The notes under the pieces: generated by a model | Database searches by the model: none | What the model saw: the letters and a program-made list of their open reading frames with translations, nothing else | What the model was told of the DNA's origin: nothing | Assembly: GCA_947564835.1 (NCBI GenBank) | Contig: CANOET010000012.1 | Coordinates: 1-34,465 of the forward strand | Direction: 5' to 3' | DNA: 34,465 nt | DNA from: an uncultured Eubacterium sp. | GTDB taxonomy: Bacteria; Bacillota; Clostridia; Lachnospirales; Lachnospiraceae | Part shown: one piece after another, positions 7,370-15,886 of the stretch | How positions within the stretch are numbered: the stretch's first letter is position 1 | Layout: every line of letters begins with the position of its first letter | Program-made: the position numbers and the translations under genes

Positions 7370-7819
7370 CTAAAAAGACCAGCCATAAAAATAATGCATT
7401 GCATTTTTCACAATAAAATTCCCGATAATAAGCCCGACAGCAATCCATACCAGGCTGTTATGATACTGCATTCCGATCCGATATTTTCCGTGGCTGGCAC
7501 GCTGTATTGTCTGTGTCACCATAAAGCAGAAATAAACAGCGGCAGCATAAGGAACAAACGGATGAAAGAAAAAAGCCTTTGCAAACTGTCCGTGCAGGAG
7601 CGCGCGTACAGCTCTTGTCCCGCCGCAGCCCGGGCAGTAATAGCCGCTGATCAGATGAAACAGGCAGGGCGGCAGGCGAAAGAGTGATTTCAGCGCCGGG
7701 AACATGACTGCGGCGGTCTGGATACATGCGACAGCAGCTGCCGACAGAAGTCCGGTGAGAAAAAGTTCATCTTCTATGGTACGGTTCATCTTGACTGTAT
7801 GTCTTGAAATATTTTTCAT
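7370..7819 (-). CDS. DUF2752 membrane protein
   Basis: About 149 residues with three hydrophobic segments and the family hallmark GYYCPGCGGTRAVRALLHG (about residues 75-95), with the CPxCGGTR signature. DUF2752 proteins are small membrane proteins of unknown function, common in Clostridia and Bacteroidetes. The start is uncertain: ATG at 7819 and ATG at 7789 both lack a strong ribosome site, and a TTG at 7831 is also in frame. It is convergent with the DUF4190-like gene and divergent from the SprA-like gene. Confidence 0.75.
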   Translation of the reverse strand: MKNISRHTVKMNRTIEDELFLTGLLSAAAVACIQTAAVMFPALKSLFRLPPCLFHLISGYYCPGCGGTRAVRALLHGQFAKAFFFHPFVPYAAAVYFCFMVTQTIQRASHGKYRIGMQYHNSLVWIAVGLIIGNFIVKNAMHYFYGWSF

Positions 7820-7824
7820 TTTTT

Positions 7825-7854
7825 TGCCCAATTTCTGTGATATTATGTTATAAT
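7825..7854 (+). promoter_or_regulatory. promoter of the SprA-like gene
   Basis: TTGCCC (7825-7830), an 18-nt spacer, TATAAT (7849-7854), about 115 bp before the SprA-like ATG. The -10 is perfect and the -35 is moderate. It overlaps the start region of the divergent DUF2752 gene. Confidence 0.55.
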
Positions 7855-7970
7855 CGGTTCATAGGATACCATGGAAAATCATGCGTTACGGTTTGCGGCC
7901 CTGCGAAAACAGCTATGCCGGAAACCATAACAAGTATAACACAAAATAAATCTTTTTGGAGGTGTTTTTT

Positions 7971-8543
7971 ATGATGATAGGTGGAATTTCCGGTTCCTGC
8001 AATCCGTATCTGTTTTCTGCCGGATCCGGCAGCTTCCGCGGGCAGGCACAATCCGGCGCTTCTGCTTTTGGATCAGCGGTACCGGGTGCATCTGGGGCAG
8101 GGGCTGATGGCAGAGTCAAAGGCATCGGCCAGGCTGGCGGAACAGACAAGGATCAAAAAGTAAAGGGTGGTTATAAATCTTCACCAGCAGAGTGCCAGAC
8201 ATGTAAAGAACGCAAATATCAGGATGGTTCGAATGAATCCGATGTGTCCTTTAAAGCGCCTGGCCATATTTCGCCTGAAGCGTCTGCGTCTACGGTTATG
8301 GCGCATGAGCAGCAGCATGTGGCGAATGCTTACCAAAAGGCGGCGCAAAAAGGCGGACAGGTCGTTTCCTGCAGTGTATCCCTGCATACAGCGGTATGCC
8401 CGGAGTGCGGAACATCATATGTATCCGGCGGGACGACCAATACATCCATTTCCTATCCGAATGAATCCAATCCATACCAGCAGAACAAAAAGGCCCAGGA
8501 TGCCATCCGGTTAAAAGGAGCGAATATTGATTATGCAGCATAA
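7971..8543 (+). CDS. SprA-related putative metalloprotease (CxxC...HExxH...CxxC)
   Basis: A 190-residue protein. The Gly/Ser/Ala-rich N terminus (1-65) is low complexity. It is followed by CQTCKERKYQDGSN (C75, C78), APGHISPEASAS, the zinc-protease motif HEQQH at 112-116, and CPECGTSYVSGGTT (C143, C146). This order matches the SprA-related family (CJM1_0395-like), predicted metalloproteases of unknown substrate; the four cysteines could bind a second metal. No signal peptide is seen. The ATG at 7971 follows a GGAGG site by 8 nt. The stop overlaps the start of the DUF975 gene, so the two are probably co-translated. Confidence 0.8.
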   Translation: MMIGGISGSCNPYLFSAGSGSFRGQAQSGASAFGSAVPGASGAGADGRVKGIGQAGGTDKDQKVKGGYKSSPAECQTCKERKYQDGSNESDVSFKAPGHISPEASASTVMAHEQQHVANAYQKAAQKGGQVVSCSVSLHTAVCPECGTSYVSGGTTNTSISYPNESNPYQQNKKAQDAIRLKGANIDYAA

Positions 8544-9315
8544 TCCTGCGGAAAAACGCCCCCGGAAGGAGCTGAAACGGCTGGCACGCGCATGTCTGCT
8601 TGGCAGGTATCCGGTTCCGATAACGGCCATGCTGGCAGCTTCGTTTTTGCCGGCTGTTTTACTGGCGCCGTTTTCGGCCGGACTGACCGCACAATGGAAT
8701 GCGGCAACGGTGATCTATTTAGCAGCGGCAGGGATTATCGGATTATTAGGGCAGCTGCCGGCAGTAAATGTCACGCGTATCCACGTATTGCTGGCAAGAA
8801 AGCAGCAGGTCTCTTACCGGGATCTGCTGTGGGTATTCCGTAACCGTCCGGACCGGTATATCCTGGCTGCTTTACTGATGGGGATCCTGCTGCTTGTTCC
8901 GCTTGTGCCTGTGGGCGCAGCGGCTTATCTGCTGTTACCAAAAGATTCGGCCGGCGGATATCTGATTTTGACAGCAGTCATTCTGGCGGCAATGGCGGCG
9001 GAATTGTATCTGACCTTTATCTTCGGGCTGATTTACCCGATTTATCTGGATCATCCGCAGATGCCTGTGCTGGAGGGATTTCGGACTTCCCGGATGCTGA
9101 TGAAGGGAAATGTAAAGAGGCTGTTTGTTTTGCAGCTGAGCCTGATTGGGTGGCAGGCGCTGGGGCTGTGTTCGATGGGAATCGGACTTTTGTGGATTCA
9201 GCCGTATATGACACAGACGGTTGTAAATTTCTACCTGGATTTGACGGATGGATTCGGACAACTGGAGCCAGGTGAGGAACTTAGAAACAATTTTTCGCAA
9301 AATGGAGGAATTTAA
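8533..9315 (+). CDS. DUF975-family multi-pass membrane protein
   Basis: About 260 residues with a basic N terminus (RPRKELKRLARACLLGRYP) and about five hydrophobic segments: roughly 30-50, 58-80, 110-135, 140-170 and 195-225. The central motif YPIYLDHPQMPVLEGFRTSR and the following helix fit DUF975, integral membrane proteins of unknown function in Firmicutes. The ATG at 8533 overlaps the SprA-like stop codon. A TTG at 8527 lies 6 nt after AAGGAG and could be the true start, which would add two residues. Repeat element B begins just downstream. Confidence 0.78.
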   Translation: MQHNPAEKRPRKELKRLARACLLGRYPVPITAMLAASFLPAVLLAPFSAGLTAQWNAATVIYLAAAGIIGLLGQLPAVNVTRIHVLLARKQQVSYRDLLWVFRNRPDRYILAALLMGILLLVPLVPVGAAAYLLLPKDSAGGYLILTAVILAAMAAELYLTFIFGLIYPIYLDHPQMPVLEGFRTSRMLMKGNVKRLFVLQLSLIGWQALGLCSMGIGLLWIQPYMTQTVVNFYLDLTDGFGQLEPGEELRNNFSQNGGI

Positions 9316-9325
9316 TTTCAGGGCA

Positions 9326-9650
9326 CAGAACTAGCTTTGTGTTGCTTTTTTATTGGCTATGCGGACGCCGGGTGAGGGGGAAATGGCCTGGCTGGTTTTC
9401 ACTTGCTTTACATGAAACTGAAATTCAGGTATTGCAAAGCCTGCCATAACCAGACTCTGCGGGCTGTGGGCCGGGGATGCGCCGGGAGACACACCTTGGA
9501 AGGACGTTAAAGGGGCGCTTTTAGCGGAGGTGAAATCCAGCGCTTACGGAGACTTAGGCAGGAGGCCCACAGCCCGCAGAGTCGTCCGGTCAGCCACATC
9601 CCCTTGGCTAACCAAGATTTTTCGGGAAACAAAAAATACAACATCATTTC
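9326..9650. repeat. interspersed palindromic repeat, copy B (long composite form)
   Basis: A 325-bp non-coding element between the DUF975 gene and tex. The left end (GAACTAGCTTTGTGTTG) and right end (rc GAAATGATGTTGTA) are related inverted ends. The left part (9354-9393, GGCTATGCGGACGCCGGG, then GAGGGGGAAATGGCCTGGCT) matches copy D. The right part (9564-9613) matches copies A and C. An internal stem pairs 9452-9472 (GACTCTGCGGGCTGTGGGCC) with 9564-9585 across about 90 nt. The remaining bases up to tex hold no clear promoter or gene. Confidence 0.75.
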
Positions 9651-9731
9651 AAAAGTGTTTCTTTTCTGGTTCATCCAGGTTAATCTACGACAAATATATA
9701 GAAAGGCGCATGGAAACATGCAATATACACA

Positions 9732-11879
9732 ATGGACATTATAAAAACACTCGCACAGGAACTCCAAATCAAACCCTCCCAAGCAGATGCTGCCGTCAAG
9801 CTGATTGATGAAGGCAACACCATCCCGTTCATTGCCCGCTACCGCAAAGAAGCAACCGGCTCCCTGGACGACGAAGTGCTGCGCCAGCTCTATGAACGCC
9901 TGAACTACCTGCGCAGCCTTGAAGAAAAGAAACAGCAGGTGCTTTCCAGTATCGAAGAACAGGGCAAACTGACCGAAGAATTAAAGGCACAGATCGAAGC
10001 TGCACAGACGCTGGTCGTCGTAGACGACCTGTACCGTCCATACCGTCCGAAACGCAGGACACGGGCTACCATCGCAAAAGAAAAGGGACTGGAACCGCTT
10101 GCGAACCTGATCCGCCTCCAGCTTACGAAAAAACCGCTGGAAGAAGAAGCGCAGTCCTTCCTAAATGCAGAAAAAGAAGTACATACTATAGAAGATGCGA
10201 TCAACGGAGCCTGCGATATTATTGCAGAAGCGATCTCCGACGAAGCAGATTACCGCATCCGTATCCGTGAAATGACAGCCAAAAAAGGGATACTCGTATC
10301 TGCTGCCAAAGATCCAAAAAAAGACTCTGTTTATGAAATGTACTATGAATTTTCCGAAGGCGTCCCGAAAATCGCCGGACACCGGATCCTGGCGTTAAAC
10401 CGCGGAGAATCTGAAAAAATACTGACGGTAAAGATAGAAGCCCCGCAGGAGGACATTATCCGTTACCTGGAAAAACAGGTGATAACGAAAAAAAATCCAT
10501 ACACAACACCGGTCCTGCAGACAGTCATTGCTGACAGCTACCAGCGCCTGATCGCGCCTGCCATCGAACGGGAAATCCGCAATCAACTGACTGAAATGGC
10601 CGAAGACGGGGCCATCCGCGTTTTTGGCAAAAATCTGGAACAGCTGTTAATGCAGCCGCCGATTGTAAACCAGGTTGTACTCGGCTGGGATCCGGCTTTC
10701 CGCACCGGCTGCAAGATTTCCGTCGTAGATCCGACTGGAAAAGTGCTTGACACCACTGTCATTTACCCAACCGCACCGCAGAATAAAGTAGAAGAATCCA
10801 AAACCATCCTGAAAAAACTGATTGACAAGCATCATGTTACCCTGATTTCCCTCGGAAACGGAACCGCATCCAGGGAATCTGAAATGGTCATCGTAGATCT
10901 GTTAAAAGAACTCCACAGTCCGGTGCAGTACGTCATTGTCAACGAAGCCGGGGCCTCCGTCTATTCGGCAAGCAAGCTGGCAACCGAGGAATTTCCGAAC
11001 TTCGACGTCGGCCAGCGCAGCGCGACTTCTATGGCAAGGCGCCTGCAGGACCCGCTGGCAGAGCTTGTAAAAATCGATCCGAAATCGATCGGCGTCGGCC
11101 AGTACCAACATGATATGAACCAGAAAAAGTTAAGCGAAGCACTGTCCGGCGTCGTAGAAAACTGCGTAAATAAAGTCGGCGTCGACCTGAACACCGCATC
11201 CGCTTCCCTGCTGGAATACATTTCCGGCATCAGCAAAACAGTAGCAAAAAATATCGTTACCTACCGCGAAGAAAACGGCCGTTTCGAATCCCGTTCCCAG
11301 CTATTAAAAGTAGCCAAGCTCGGCCCAAAGGCTTATGAACAGTGCGCCGGATTTACACGCATCAGCAACGGAAAAAATCCGCTGGATACAACCGCTGTCC
11401 ACCCGGAAAGCTACGAAGCCGCCCTCAAACTTCTGGACAAGCTGGGCTATACCCCACAGGACCTGGCAACCGGCAGCCTGAAAGGTATTTCCAAAAAAGT
11501 TACGAATTACAAAAAGCTGGCTGAAGAACTTGGCATCGGAGAAATTACCCTGCGCGATATTGTAAAAGAACTGGAAAAACCAGCAAGAGATCCGCGCGAG
11601 GATATGCCAAAGCCCATCTTGCGCAGCGATGTACTGGAAATGAAAGACCTGACCGAAGGCATGATTCTAAAAGGAACTGTGCGCAATGTCATTGATTTCG
11701 GCGTATTTGTAGATATCGGAGTTCATCAGGACGGGCTGGTGCATATTTCACAAATCTGCGACCGCTTTATTAAGCATCCGCTGGAGGCGGTGCATGTAGG
11801 GGATGTTGTAGATGTGAAAGTCATGAGCGTGGATGTTGCTAAGAAGCGGATACAGCTGACTATGAAAGGAATATCGTAG
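9732..11879 (+). CDS. tex: Tex family S1 RNA-binding transcription accessory protein
   Basis: A 715-residue Tex protein (typical length 710-780). Domains in order: an N-terminal helical region (1-180), a YqgF/RNase H-like domain (about 310-450, with VVLGWDPAFRTGCKISVVD), tandem helix-hairpin-helix motifs (about 480-560, including VGVDLNTAS and LLEYISGIS), and a C-terminal S1 domain (about 640-712, GMILKGTVRNVIDFGVFVDIG). Tex binds nucleic acid and affects transcription; the exact role in Clostridia is not settled. No ribosome site is visible at ordinary distance from this ATG, though MDIIKTLAQEL is the homologous start. Flanked by repeat copies B and C. Confidence 0.95.
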   Translation: MDIIKTLAQELQIKPSQADAAVKLIDEGNTIPFIARYRKEATGSLDDEVLRQLYERLNYLRSLEEKKQQVLSSIEEQGKLTEELKAQIEAAQTLVVVDDLYRPYRPKRRTRATIAKEKGLEPLANLIRLQLTKKPLEEEAQSFLNAEKEVHTIEDAINGACDIIAEAISDEADYRIRIREMTAKKGILVSAAKDPKKDSVYEMYYEFSEGVPKIAGHRILALNRGESEKILTVKIEAPQEDIIRYLEKQVITKKNPYTTPVLQTVIADSYQRLIAPAIEREIRNQLTEMAEDGAIRVFGKNLEQLLMQPPIVNQVVLGWDPAFRTGCKISVVDPTGKVLDTTVIYPTAPQNKVEESKTILKKLIDKHHVTLISLGNGTASRESEMVIVDLLKELHSPVQYVIVNEAGASVYSASKLATEEFPNFDVGQRSATSMARRLQDPLAELVKIDPKSIGVGQYQHDMNQKKLSEALSGVVENCVNKVGVDLNTASASLLEYISGISKTVAKNIVTYREENGRFESRSQLLKVAKLGPKAYEQCAGFTRISNGKNPLDTTAVHPESYEAALKLLDKLGYTPQDLATGSLKGISKKVTNYKKLAEELGIGEITLRDIVKELEKPARDPREDMPKPILRSDVLEMKDLTEGMILKGTVRNVIDFGVFVDIGVHQDGLVHISQICDRFIKHPLEAVHVGDVVDVKVMSVDVAKKRIQLTMKGIS

Positions 11880-11897
11880 CTAATTCTTATAGATAGC

Positions 11898-11922
11898 TGT
11901 CCGGGAAATCGTTAACCGGACA
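11898..11922 (+). terminator. hairpin after tex, possible weak terminator
   Basis: TGTCCGG/CCGGACA with an 11-nt loop, 18 nt after the tex stop codon. The following bases (ATTCTGATT) are only moderately T-rich, so termination is uncertain. Confidence 0.4.
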
Positions 11923-11940
11923 ATTCTGATTCCTGGCAGT

Positions 11941-12084
11941 AGAATTGACATTGTGTCGTTTTTGGCTTCCTGGCAGATCTTGATTGGCCAGGGGATGTGG
12001 CTAGCTGGACGACTTTGCGGGCTGTGGCCAGAGGTCATGGGGCTAACCGGCCCGCAAAGCCGTCCGGCCAGCCACATCCCCCGG
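11941..12084. repeat. interspersed palindromic repeat, copy C (strong hairpin between tex and hom)
   Basis: The left end AGAATTGACATTGTG matches copy A. The element then forms an imperfect hairpin: 11992-12030 (GGGGATGTGGCT ... TTTGCGGGCTGTGGCC) pairs with 12041-12080 (GGCCCGCAAAGC ... GCCACATCCCC), with only a few mismatches in more than 30 bp. The right terminal part seen in copies A and B is missing; the element runs almost into the hom stop codon at 12088. It could act as a shared terminator for the convergent tex and hom genes. Confidence 0.8.
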
Positions 12085-12087
12085 CAT

Positions 12088-13290
12088 TTAACTATACCGG
12101 ATCATCTGCCTGACATCCCCCAGTGCCTCCGCCTTCTTCTCATAAGCTTCCTCCGGCATCTCCTCCGTCAGAAATCCCTTCTCACCCGCAGCCTCCGGCA
12201 CTTCTATGTACGTAACGTCCCCAAATGCCTGCGCTACCGCGTCCGCATCCGCCCCCGTCCGTACAAAGAACCGCCCCGGCTGCTGCCTGTAATCTGCAAG
12301 TTCCAGTTTTTCCGGCCTCCATTCGAGTTCAATATGCTTCCCGATATGCTTGGCGAGCTCTACCACATCTGCCACAACCGCACTGGCTGTCGGCAGGCTT
12401 CCGGCGCCGCTGCCGTAAAACATCGCATCTCCCAGCATATTTCCGTGGACAAATACCGCGTTAAAGACGCCGTTCACCGTATAAAGCGGATGCTCCTTCG
12501 GCAGTAAAAACGGCGCTACCATAACCGTATAGGTGTCACCTGCCTGCCTGCTTGTGGCCAGCAGCTTAATGACGCGGTCCATCTTTTTTGCATATAATAT
12601 ATCTGTAGCTGTAATCTTACTGATCCCTTCTGTATGCACATCTTCAAAGTCCACCTGCTGCCCGGCGATCAGGGACGTTAAGATGGCGATCTTGCGCCCT
12701 GCGTCATGGCCTTCGATATCTGCTGTCGGGTCTTTTTCTGCATAGCCTTTTTCCTGGGCTTCGGTTAAGGCGTCGGCAAACTCGCAGCCTTCTTCCGCCA
12801 TCCGGGTCATCATATAATTGGTCGTGCCGTTTACGATTCCGGTGATCTCTTCGATGCGGTCGGCGGTCAGGCACGAATTTAGCGCGCGGATAATCGGAAT
12901 GCCGCCGCCTACGCTCGCTTCGAACATAAAGTTCACGTTTTTTTCCTTTGCTGCCCGAATCAGCTCTGCGCCGTGCGCCGCAACGAGCGCCTTATTGGAT
13001 GTTGTGACGCTCTTGCCTGCTGTCAGCATGGCTTTGACAAACGTATATGCAGGCTCAATGCCGCCCATGCTTTCTACGACAATGGCAACCTCCGGATCCT
13101 GTGCAATTACCTGATAGTCATGTACAACTTTGCTCTGAACCGGGTCGCCTTCAAAATCACGCAGATCCAGAACGTATTTCACCTCAATGCCTTCTCCGAT
13201 TTTTTTACAGATGCTTTCCTGATTCGTTTCGATTACCTGGACGACGCCGGAACCAATGGTTCCGTAGCCCATAACTGCAATTTTGATCAT
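12088..13290 (-). CDS. hom: homoserine dehydrogenase
   Basis: A 400-residue NAD(P)-dependent enzyme converting aspartate semialdehyde to homoserine on the way to threonine and methionine. It shows the Rossmann motif VMGYGTIGSGVV at the N terminus, VTTSNKALVAAHGAEL, the family signature GIVNGTTNYMMTRM with DPTADIEGHDAGRKIAILTSL (catalytic Asp and Lys), and a short C-terminal tail. The usual ACT domain is reduced (typical length is about 430), so feedback control by threonine may be weak; this is inference. AATAGGAGG precedes the ATG. It lies 15 bp after prfB, so the two are probably co-transcribed. Confidence 0.95.
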   Translation of the reverse strand: MIKIAVMGYGTIGSGVVQVIETNQESICKKIGEGIEVKYVLDLRDFEGDPVQSKVVHDYQVIAQDPEVAIVVESMGGIEPAYTFVKAMLTAGKSVTTSNKALVAAHGAELIRAAKEKNVNFMFEASVGGGIPIIRALNSCLTADRIEEITGIVNGTTNYMMTRMAEEGCEFADALTEAQEKGYAEKDPTADIEGHDAGRKIAILTSLIAGQQVDFEDVHTEGISKITATDILYAKKMDRVIKLLATSRQAGDTYTVMVAPFLLPKEHPLYTVNGVFNAVFVHGNMLGDAMFYGSGAGSLPTASAVVADVVELAKHIGKHIELEWRPEKLELADYRQQPGRFFVRTGADADAVAQAFGDVTYIEVPEAAGEKGFLTEEMPEEAYEKKAEALGDVRQMIRYS

Positions 13291-13305
13291 AATTCCTTCT
13301 GCCTC

Positions 13306-14416
13306 CTATTTCGATAAAGAAATCCATTTCAGATAAGCATTGATAAACGGGTCCAGTCCGCCGTCCATCACAGCGCCTACGTTGCCGCTTTCCGCATTGG
13401 TACGGTGGTCTTTGACCATCGTATAAGGCTGCATCACATACGAACGGATCTGGTTGCCCCATCCGATCTCCGTGACCTCGCCGCGGATTCCTGCTTCTTT
13501 CTGTGCCTGTTCTTCCTGCTTAAGCAGATACAGCTTGGCTTTTAGCATCTGCATGGCTTTATCTTTGTTCATGTGCTGCGACCGCTCGTTCTGGCAGGTT
13601 ACAACAATACCTGTCGGAAAATGCGTAATGCGGATCGCGGACGACGTCTTGTTGATATGCTGCCCGCCTGCACCGCTGGAACGGTACGTATCGATACGGA
13701 TCTCATCGTCTTTGATCTCAATGTCCACATCTTCCTCGATATCCGGCATAACATCGCACGATACAAAAGAAGTCTGCCGCTTTCCGGCTGCGTTAAACGG
13801 CGATATCCGCACAAGGCGGTGTACGCCCTTTTCGGATTTCAGATAGCCGTATGCATTTGTGCCGTTGACTTGGAATGTGACGGATTTGATGCCGGCTTCT
13901 TCTCCTTCATGGAAATCCAGCTCTTCCACCTCAAACCCTTTGTCTGATGCCCAGCGCGTATACATCCGGTACAGCATCGATGCCCAGTCGCACGATTCCG
14001 TGCCGCCCGCTCCGGCGTTTAAGGAAACGATGGCGTTGTCCGCGTCATATTCGCCCGAAAGCAGCGTCTTGATCCGGATTGCCTCAAATTGCTGCTGGTA
14101 AGCCCCGATCGATTCCTCGATCTCGGGAAGCAGGGACAGATCCCCTTCCTCTTCCCCCATTTCCAGCAGCGTTTCAATATCTTCATACCGGCTGTTTAGT
14201 TCTGTGTAAGTCTGGATATCATCCTTGAGACTTTTTAATTCCTTCATTTTCTTCTGGGATACTTCCGCGTCGTTCCAAAAGTCCGGCGCTTCCATTTCGC
14301 GCTCTAATTCTTCGACCTTTTTTCCTTTGTTAGCGAGGTCAAAGTGAATCCCTCAATTCCTGTAATGGTTTCGTAAACGTATTTAACGTATAGCGGTACT
14401 GATCAAACTCTACCAT
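13306..14416 (-). CDS. prfB: peptide chain release factor 2, with programmed +1 frameshift
   Basis: RF2 releases peptides at UGA and UAA. A short first frame starts at the ATG at 14416 (MVEFDQYRYTLN...) and reaches an in-frame TGA at 14339-14341 within CTTTGAC. A +1 slip on CTT gives L-D-L-A-N-K and joins the long frame, making about 369 residues. The long frame carries the stop-recognising SPF tripeptide (RISPFNAAG) and the catalytic GGQ (SGAGGQHINKTSS). A Shine-Dalgarno-like GAGGG lies 5 nt before the CTT, further than the 3 nt of the E. coli site. The frameshift autoregulates RF2 level. Annotating only 13306-14295 would lose the N-terminal end. Confidence 0.93.
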
Positions 14417-14468
14417 TTTTTCACCAACTTTCTTTAAAATTTGCCGGAAGGCCCGGCTATATAAGCAA

Positions 14469-15761
14469 TTACTGCTTCTGCAGCTCCAAAACCGCCCGCT
14501 TTACCTGGCTGTCCTTCATGTAATCATAAGGACTCTGCACATCTTTTTTGCCTGTATATTTATATTTTACTTCAATATCCGGTTCAATCCCTGTCCCATG
14601 GATATTTTCCCCCTTCGGCGTAAAATACCGCGCGGTCGTAAGCTTAATCGCACTGTTGTCGGACAATGGCCTGACCGTCTGTACGATCCCCTTGCCAAAT
14701 GTCGTCGTGCCGATCAGCGTGCCGTAATCATAATCCCGGATCGCGCCTGCAAATACCTCTGAGCAGCTGGCGCTGTTGCCGTTGATCAGGACTGCCATCG
14801 GCAGATCCAGATACTGCTCCGCGTCGGAACGCTCCTCCTGGCGGTTGCCGTATTTGTCTTCCATATAGACAATCAGGCCCTCCGGCAGGATATAGTCCAG
14901 CACCTGCGTCACGCTCGCAAGCATTCCGCCCGGATTGTCCCGCAGGTCTATAATGACCTTTTCCATCCCTTCGGCCTGCAGCTGTTCGATGGCCTCGATA
15001 AAGCTGGCTGCTGTCGCTTTGCCAAATTCATTGATGATGACCAGTCCAATGTTGTCGACGAGCATCATGCTTTCTACCGTAGGGACGTCTACCTTGGCCC
15101 GTTTGACCTTGAAGGTACGTTCTTCAAATTCCCCTTCCCGCGTAACAACGAGGCGGACTTTACTGTTTTCCTTGCCCCGGATATGCGTCACCAGCTCTGA
15201 CAGCTCCATGGAATGCGCTTCCATCCCCTCGACGCTGAGGACCTGGTCGCCTGCTTTCAGTCCGGCCTCCTGCGCCGGCGTGCCGTCGTATACCTTTACG
15301 ATGTGTACCTGCATGGTATCCGGGTCCTGCTGCAGGACCGCCCCGATCCCGTTGTACTGGGCGCTGGCGGAGATCAGCATTTCTTCGTATTCTTCTTCGG
15401 TATAATAAGCGGAATAAGGATCGCCCAGGCTGGCAAACAAGCCCTTATACATCCCGTCCGTGAGTGTCTGTTCGTCCACGTCCTCATAATAATAAGCCTT
15501 AATCAGCGAAGACAAGTCATTGACCTTTGCCCGCACGGAATTGTCCACCAGCTTGACGGATACGCCCTCATAGCTGCCCCCTGTGCTGACGCGCCCCTGC
15601 AGCCAGAAAACCGCGGCAGCTGCCAGAATTGCGGCTACAGCAACCGTTGAAAGTATCCCTGCGGCCACGCCTTTGTAAAAGCTGCGGTCTGACTGTATCA
15701 AAACAATATGCTTCCCGCTGATCTGCTCCTGATCTTCATAATCATTCTGTCCCTGTTCCAT
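14469..15761 (-). CDS. S41 family C-terminal processing protease with PDZ domain (CtpA/CtpB type)
   Basis: About 430 residues. A cytoplasmic tail (1-30) and one membrane segment (about 31-55) are followed by an extracytoplasmic region with a PDZ domain (about 130-220) and an S41 catalytic domain. The Ser/Lys dyad is visible in LINGNSASCSEVFAG (Ser about 332) and TTTFGKGIVQT (Lys about 357); the 25-residue spacing matches B. subtilis CtpB. Such proteases process exported or membrane proteins, including SpoIVFA in sporulation; the substrate here is unknown. The start at 15761 follows AAAAGGGA; the ATG six codons upstream has no ribosome site. It follows ftsX, a common linkage in Clostridia. Confidence 0.92.
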   Translation of the reverse strand: MEQGQNDYEDQEQISGKHIVLIQSDRSFYKGVAAGILSTVAVAAILAAAAVFWLQGRVSTGGSYEGVSVKLVDNSVRAKVNDLSSLIKAYYYEDVDEQTLTDGMYKGLFASLGDPYSAYYTEEEYEEMLISASAQYNGIGAVLQQDPDTMQVHIVKVYDGTPAQEAGLKAGDQVLSVEGMEAHSMELSELVTHIRGKENSKVRLVVTREGEFEERTFKVKRAKVDVPTVESMMLVDNIGLVIINEFGKATAASFIEAIEQLQAEGMEKVIIDLRDNPGGMLASVTQVLDYILPEGLIVYMEDKYGNRQEERSDAEQYLDLPMAVLINGNSASCSEVFAGAIRDYDYGTLIGTTTFGKGIVQTVRPLSDNSAIKLTTARYFTPKGENIHGTGIEPDIEVKYKYTGKKDVQSPYDYMKDSQVKRAVLELQKQ

Positions 15762-15781
15762 ACACCGTCCCTTTTCCATAT

Positions 15782-15813
15782 GTAACAGTTCAGATAACCC
15801 ATGGAACTGTTAC
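15782..15813. repeat. inverted repeat between ftsX and the S41 protease gene
   Basis: GTAACAGTTC (15782-15791) and GAACTGTTAC (15804-15813) form a 10-bp perfect inverted repeat. Related GTTACTGTTC and CACTGTTAC copies follow at 15813-15822 and 15877-15885. It sits in the 125-bp gap and may be a regulatory or RNA-processing site. No T-run follows on the minus strand, so it does not look like a terminator. Confidence 0.5.
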
Positions 15814-15886
15814 GTTACTGTTCACACCTTGTTCAAGCGCTTGCTGCTTGGGCAAGGCCAAAGAATGCGGCCTAACACTGTTACTT

